From: Xanthomonas cassavae CFBP 4642
Lineage (GTDB): Bacteria > Pseudomonadota > Gammaproteobacteria > Xanthomonadales > Xanthomonadaceae
DNA: 17,547 nucleotides
NCBI RefSeq assembly: GCF_000454545.1
Contig: NZ_CM002139.1
Span: forward strand, 402,815 to 420,361
Direction: 5' to 3'
A program made the position numbers and the translations under genes. Under the pieces are notes generated by a model. That model was not told the origin of the DNA. It searched no databases and saw only the letters and a program-made list of their open reading frames with translations. Positions 13,786 through 17,547 of the stretch are shown here, in pieces (positions within the stretch are counted from its first letter, which is position 1; each line of letters opens with the position of its first letter).

Positions 13786-15983
13786 TTGGGATTTCCCGGT
13801 GCGTACGGAAATTTCAGGCCCTGGTAGTACGCCAGCGGATGCGCCGGGGCGGCCACGCCTGGCGGCAGGGCACGCCCGGACACACTCCGGAAATAGGCGA
13901 TGCTGGCATCGCGCCACCACTGCGCTTCGTCCTGCTGGATCGCCAGAAACTCGGCCACTTGCCGGTAGCGCGGCGCATCGATGCGGCCGGCCAGGCCTTG
14001 CCAGGTCGCCCGCATCGCCCGCACCTCGTCCACGCCATGGTCGTAATGCCACACCAACTCGCCCCACAGCGTTCGCCCGGAGGCCATGCGCCGGTCCCAG
14101 GAGACGTGATGGAACCACAGCAGATACTGCTCGGGCACGCGTCGTACATCGCCGAACACGCGCGCCACCGGTGCGGCGTATTGCGCGGCCGCGTTGCTGC
14201 CGCTGGCGCTGCGATCAAAGCCGATGCCGTTGCGGTCGGCGCGGTGGTAATACACCGGATCCCAATCGGGTCGCTCGCTGCCGGCATCCCAGGGCGCCGG
14301 GCCGTAATGGTGGCCGCGCCCCATCAGGTGATGCAGGCCCAGCGGCGTCATGTAGTCCACCACCGCCTCGCGCGAGCGCAGCATCATGCCCACCACCGGC
14401 GTGACCACGGCCGGGTCGTTGGACAACGTCATGCGCACCCAGTCCTGCGCGATCGCCTCCGGCGACAACGACGGATTCCAGGCCAGCCGTCCATAGGCAT
14501 ACCAGTTGGCCTGATTGAACAAGGAGCCGCTCCAGTTGCGGTCCGCCCCGATATTGGCAACGCCGGCCATGCCAGTCAGACGCGTGCGTTTGGCATTGTT
14601 GGACACGCTGCCATCTACCGTCTTCGCGACGGTCGAGCCCTTGCCACGCGCATAGGTATCGGCCTGCAAGGTCTCGGCGAACAAGGTGCCCAGATACGCC
14701 AGATGCGTGGAGAAACCCAGATATTCCTTGGTGATCTGGAACTCCGGCATCAGCGGCGTCTTGCGCATCGCGCCGAACAACGGATGGAAGGGCTCGCGTG
14801 GCTGGAAATCGATGGCGCCGTTTTTCACCTGCACGATCACATTGTCGGCAAAGGCGCCATCGAGCGGCATGAATTCGCTATACGCCTGCTTGGCGCGGTC
14901 GTCGGGCTGCTCGTGCGAATACACGAATGCGCGCCACATCACCACGCCACCATGCGGCGCCAGCGCGGCGGCCAGCAGGTTCGCGCCATCGGCATGCGTG
15001 CGCCCGTAATCCTGCGGGCCGGGCTGTCCTTCGGAATTGGCCTTGACCAGAAACCCGCCGAAATCCGGAATGCGCGCATAGATCGCATCGGCGGTCTCAC
15101 GCCACCAGCGCTGCACCTGTGGGTCCAGCGGGTCGGCGGTGGGCAGCCCGCCGATCTCGATCGGCGCACTGAAGCGGGCGCTGAGAAACACGCGGATGCC
15201 ATACGGCCGAAATACCTTGGCCAGCGCAGCGGCCTTGTCCAGATATTGCGGCGTCAGGCTCCAGGCCTTGGCGTTGACATTGTTGAGTACGGTTCCATTG
15301 ATGCCCAGCGAGGCATTGGCGCGTGCGTAATCGGTGTAGCGCGGATCCAGATAGCCCGGCAAGGTCTGCCAGTTCCACAGCGAGGCGCCGGCATAGCCGC
15401 GCTCCACCACGCCATCGAGGTTGTCCCAGTGATTGAGCATGCGCAGCTGCAGCCGCGGCGACTCGCGCACGTTCAGTGCGGTCAGTGCCTGGCCGGTCTG
15501 CAGCAGACGCAGGAAATGAAATGCGCCGTACAGCGCACCGATATCGCTGCCGCCCACGATCGCGATGCTGCGGTGGCCGCCCACGCTGACCGACTGGATC
15601 AGGTAGCCCTCGCGGCCAAGATCGGCGGTATGCAGTTTCAGGGCTGCCACCTGTGGCGCATTGGCCGGACCCAGCAGCAGCGTGCCGTCGCGCGTGACCG
15701 CGTCAGTGGGTTGCGGCGCGGCACCCAGCAGGCCCTGCAGGCCACGTTCCAGCTCCTGGCGCGCGGCCTGCAGGGTGGGCGAGTTGCCAGCGACCACCAG
15801 TGCCTGGGCGTGTTCGCGCAATGCTGCGGCGTTGTCAACCGGCTGGTAGCGCAACCACACATCGTAGCCATCCTCGGCATGTACCTGCGCAGCAGGCAGC
15901 AATACGCCGCAGAGCAGCATCAGCCCCAGCAGTAACAGCGCAGCCATCCGGACGCGATCACCGCCGCTTGCCTGCCTGCTCAT
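13782..15983 (-). CDS. aguA: GH67 alpha-glucuronidase
   Basis: A 733-aa enzyme that removes (4-O-methyl)glucuronic acid from the terminal xylose of aldouronic acids. Residues 1-36 are a signal-like segment (hydrophobic core MAALLLLGLMLLCGVLLPAA, VHA cut site), so it appears exported, unlike Gram-positive AguA. The GH67 N-terminal domain covers ~37-165. The barrel follows with the family texts RMLNHWDNLDG (181-191), FLVKANSEGQPGP (311-323; Glu318, likely general acid), KNGAIDFQPREPFHPL (Asp392) and QITKEYLGF (Glu420, the likely partner acid). The C-terminal helical domain includes GLHHLMGRGHHYGP and FHHVSWD. Acid assignments are by comparison from memory with Cellvibrio GlcA67A. ATG 15983 has GGAG eight bases upstream; the frame runs further upstream to 16142 without family similarity. 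It is the first gene of the operon, divergent from the regulator. Known in X. campestris as agu67A. Confidence 0.93.
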   Translation of the reverse strand: MSRQASGGDRVRMAALLLLGLMLLCGVLLPAAQVHAEDGYDVWLRYQPVDNAAALREHAQALVVAGNSPTLQAARQELERGLQGLLGAAPQPTDAVTRDGTLLLGPANAPQVAALKLHTADLGREGYLIQSVSVGGHRSIAIVGGSDIGALYGAFHFLRLLQTGQALTALNVRESPRLQLRMLNHWDNLDGVVERGYAGASLWNWQTLPGYLDPRYTDYARANASLGINGTVLNNVNAKAWSLTPQYLDKAAALAKVFRPYGIRVFLSARFSAPIEIGGLPTADPLDPQVQRWWRETADAIYARIPDFGGFLVKANSEGQPGPQDYGRTHADGANLLAAALAPHGGVVMWRAFVYSHEQPDDRAKQAYSEFMPLDGAFADNVIVQVKNGAIDFQPREPFHPLFGAMRKTPLMPEFQITKEYLGFSTHLAYLGTLFAETLQADTYARGKGSTVAKTVDGSVSNNAKRTRLTGMAGVANIGADRNWSGSLFNQANWYAYGRLAWNPSLSPEAIAQDWVRMTLSNDPAVVTPVVGMMLRSREAVVDYMTPLGLHHLMGRGHHYGPAPWDAGSERPDWDPVYYHRADRNGIGFDRSASGSNAAAQYAAPVARVFGDVRRVPEQYLLWFHHVSWDRRMASGRTLWGELVWHYDHGVDEVRAMRATWQGLAGRIDAPRYRQVAEFLAIQQDEAQWWRDASIAYFRSVSGRALPPGVAAPAHPLAYYQGLKFPYAPGNPK

Positions 15984-16144
15984 GACATCTGCTCCACTGC
16001 GTGTGACGCATCGTTGCGCGTCTCGCCGCTCTGTCTGCTTCCCGGTACCATGGCGCGCATCGTCGTGTATGCCGTGGGTGCGGACGTCATTGCCGCAGTC
16101 GGTATGCATCGTGCAGCTTTCGCACTCACTTGAAGAGGCCATGC
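15984..16144. promoter_or_regulatory. Divergent regulatory region, GH67 operon / LacI regulator
   Basis: The 161 bases between the GH67 start (leftward) and the regulator start (rightward) should hold both promoters and probably an operator. I see no clear TGTTAGCGCTAACA-like palindrome and no consensus -35/-10 pair. Small dyads (GGTACC, CCATGG, GCGCGC around 16046-16060; GACGTC near 16084) are present but are not typical LacI-family operators with a central CG in a 14-20 bp dyad. The inference of a regulatory role rests on gene arrangement. Confidence 0.5.
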
Positions 16145-17212
16145 TTGGAGAAGGTCAGGAAATCGGTCCGCCGCACCAGCCGCGCGACCACCATCGACGA
16201 GGTGGCGGCGCTGGCGAAAGTGTCGCCGATGACGGTCTCGCGTGTGGTCAACAACAACGGCAGTGTGCGCGAGGCCACCCGCGAGCGCGTCATGCGTGCT
16301 GTCGACAAACTCGGTTACACGCCCAACCTGGCCGCCAGCGCGCTGGCCGCCGCGCAAAGCACGCGTATCGCGCTGATCTACAGCGATCCCAGCGGCGCCT
16401 ACCTGCGCGAGTTGTTGCTTGGCGTGTTGCGTGTTGCTTCGCGCACCTCGATCCAGCTGGTGATCGACTGCTGGGACGATCTGGATGCCGATGCCGAGCG
16501 CCGTGCCGCGCGCAAACTCGCCAAGGGCGTGGCCGGGGTGATCCTGCCGCCACCGTTGTGCGAATCCCGCGCCGCGGTGCTGGAGCTGGTGCGCGCCAAG
16601 GTACCGGTGGTGGCGATCGCCTCCAATCATTTCAGCCCCGATGTGGCCTGCGTGCGCATCGACGAATTCGCTGCCGCCAAGGAAATCGCCGAGCATTTGA
16701 TCGCACAGGGGCATACGCGTATCGGCTATATCGCCGGGCATCCCAACCTGTCGGCCAGCACGCGGCGTTTCGAAGGATTCCAGGCCGCCTTGTCCGATGC
16801 CGGTCTGCGGCTGGACCGGCATCTGGTGCAACCGGGCGATTACACCTACCGCTCGGGGTTGCTGGCCGCGGAAAAGTTGCTGGCACGCAAGCGCCGCCCC
16901 AGCGCGATCTTCGCCAGCAACGACGATATGGCCGCCGCCGCTATTTCGGTGGCGCATCGGCGCGGCATGGATGTGCCGCGTGATCTGTCGGTGGTGGGAT
17001 TCGACGACACCTCCGCCGCCACCGCCGTGTGGCCCGAACTCACCACGGTGCAGCAACCCATTGCCGCCATGGCCGATGCCGCGTTGGACATCCTGCTGAA
17101 GACGATACGCGCCAAGGAGCGGACGCCGAAGATGGTCGATCATGTGGTCGCGCACCTGCTGGTCAAGCGGGATTCGGTGGCCGCGCCGACATCCGTCGAT
17201 CCGGCCGAATAG
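16145..17212 (+). CDS. xylR: LacI-family transcriptional repressor of xylan/xylose genes
   Basis: A 355-aa LacI/GalR regulator. The helix-turn-helix lies at residues ~16-35 (TTIDEVAALAKVSPMTVSRVV) and the hinge helix at ~57-72 (GYTPNLAASALAAAQS). A periplasmic-binding-protein-like sensor domain fills the rest (RIALIYSDPSGAYLRELLLG; GHTRIGYIAGHPN; SAIFASNDDMAAAAISVAHR; DLSVVGFDDT; LTTVQQPIAAMA). There is no ATG in frame. TTG 16145 is chosen because GAAGAGG lies six bases upstream; an earlier TTG at 16130 would add five residues but lacks such a site. The name xylR is by position between the GH67 operon and xylA, as in X. campestris; the effector (xylose, a xylo-oligosaccharide or a uronate) cannot be read from the sequence. 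Confidence 0.88.
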   Translation: MEKVRKSVRRTSRATTIDEVAALAKVSPMTVSRVVNNNGSVREATRERVMRAVDKLGYTPNLAASALAAAQSTRIALIYSDPSGAYLRELLLGVLRVASRTSIQLVIDCWDDLDADAERRAARKLAKGVAGVILPPPLCESRAAVLELVRAKVPVVAIASNHFSPDVACVRIDEFAAAKEIAEHLIAQGHTRIGYIAGHPNLSASTRRFEGFQAALSDAGLRLDRHLVQPGDYTYRSGLLAAEKLLARKRRPSAIFASNDDMAAAAISVAHRRGMDVPRDLSVVGFDDTSAATAVWPELTTVQQPIAAMADAALDILLKTIRAKERTPKMVDHVVAHLLVKRDSVAAPTSVDPAE

Positions 17213-17296
17213 ACAGCGCTGCGGGACGGCTGCGCAGCCCGTTGGCTGCCGCAGCCGGTGTCGGCCACCGACCTGGTCGGGCTGTGGACCCGCCCA

Positions 17297-17323
17297 CGCA
17301 CCTGCCGTCTGCTGGCAGGTGCG
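17297..17323. terminator. Perfect 10-bp hairpin downstream of the regulator
   Basis: CGCACCTGCC (17297-17306), a seven-base loop and GGCAGGTGCG (17314-17323) form a perfect 10-bp stem about 85 nt past the regulator stop and 113 nt past the xylA stop. No T-run follows on either strand, so it is a terminator-like or 3'-end-protecting structure rather than a classical intrinsic terminator. Confidence 0.5.
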
Positions 17324-17359
17324 CGTACGCGTCGTTGGCCCTTCCTGTCGCGCCGGCTC

Positions 17360-17389
17360 CTGCATGCGTTGCGCTCGCAGCGCATGCAG
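17360..17389. terminator. 13-bp hairpin between the regulator and xylA
   Basis: CTGCATGCGTTGC (17360-17372), the loop GCTC and GCAGCGCATGCAG (17377-17389) pair along 13 positions with a single G-T wobble. It lies 46 nt past the xylA stop in the direction of xylA transcription and faces the regulator's 3' end. No T-run follows on either strand. With the neighbouring hairpin it probably separates two converging transcripts. Confidence 0.55.
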
Positions 17390-17435
17390 CTAACGCACAT
17401 ACTGTCTTTCACCAACGCGTGCGTGCCCCGGTGGA

Positions 17436-17547
17436 TCAACGCGTCAGATACTGATTGATCAGGTTCTCGTAGGCTTCCTGGCGGCCGCTGAGCTGCGTGG
17501 GTGCATTGCCGGCAGCGTAGGTGGCCAGGTCGGCCAGCGTGCTGGTG
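17436..17547 (-). CDS. xylA: Xylose isomerase, C-terminal end only (cut by window edge)
   Basis: The last 37 codons read [20 protein letters not shown] followed by [16 protein letters not shown] and a TGA. The SGRQE-x-x-EN-x-x-NQY ending is the conserved C terminus of xylose isomerases, which convert D-xylose to D-xylulose in the cytoplasm. The catalytic parts lie beyond the window. Its position beside the xylan regulator supports the call. Confidence 0.85.
   Translation of the reverse strand, partial: TSTLADLATYAAGNAPTQLSGRQEAYENLINQYLTR

Noticed and set aside
13485..15935. 816-codon plus-strand frame antisense to GH67
   Set aside because: High GC content leaves long antisense frames open; the minus strand carries a clear GH67 enzyme with catalytic motifs here.
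15980..17365. 461-codon minus-strand frame across the regulator
   Set aside because: It is antisense to the LacI-family gene, whose helix-turn-helix and sensor motifs are unmistakable; the minus-strand product is not recognisable.

Overview
The window looks like chromosomal DNA of a plant-associated gammaproteobacterium of the Xanthomonas type. The DNA is GC-rich, the ORFs are dense, and most of the window is a xylan side-chain / glucuronic acid utilisation cluster with the gene order I know from Xanthomonas campestris: a uxuB-type reductase, GH3, GH43, a ManD-type mannonate dehydratase, an SGNH acetylesterase, GH67 alpha-glucuronidase, a LacI-family regulator and xylA. The genus call is recognition from memory, not a computed match.

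Left part (1-4466), small unrelated genes. A secreted six-repeat Kelch protein (minus) faces away from a Lys/Ala-rich histone-H1-like protein (plus) whose N-terminal domain resembles a phage-associated module. Then come a 52-aa DUF2256 zinc-ribbon protein (minus), a SymE-family toxin-like protein (minus) and a VOC/glyoxalase-fold protein (plus). The DNA upstream of symE (3557-3932) has no gene but holds several perfect hairpins and a terminator-like structure on the minus strand. A further hairpin plus T-run lies just after symE.

Right part (4467-15983), six minus-strand genes transcribed from right to left: GH67 alpha-glucuronidase, SGNH esterase, mannonate dehydratase (ManD), GH43, GH3, then uxuB. 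The first five are tightly coupled (ATGA overlap, 11-nt gap, 1-nt TGATG overlap, 2-nt gap). uxuB is separated from GH3 by 229 nt holding a large inverted-repeat element. The four hydrolases/esterases carry N-terminal export signals; the two uronate enzymes do not. The inferred flow is as follows. Acetylated (methyl)glucurono-xylo-oligosaccharides are deacetylated, stripped of glucuronate (GH67) and cut to xylose/arabinose (GH43, GH3) in the periplasm. Glucuronate is then isomerised to fructuronate by an enzyme not in this window, reduced by UxuB to mannonate, and dehydrated by ManD to 2-keto-3-deoxygluconate. Xylose goes to xylose isomerase, whose 3' end is at the right edge.

Regulation: the LacI-family gene (16145-17212) is divergent from the GH67 gene and probably controls the cluster and xylA. 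The 161-nt divergent intergenic region shows no clear TGTTAGCGCTAACA-type palindrome. Between the regulator and xylA, which converge, there are two strong perfect or near-perfect hairpins.

I see no tRNA, rRNA, CRISPR array or complete insertion sequence. I found no convincing undescribed multi-gene system. The least explained stretch is the structured leader / possible small RNA upstream of symE.
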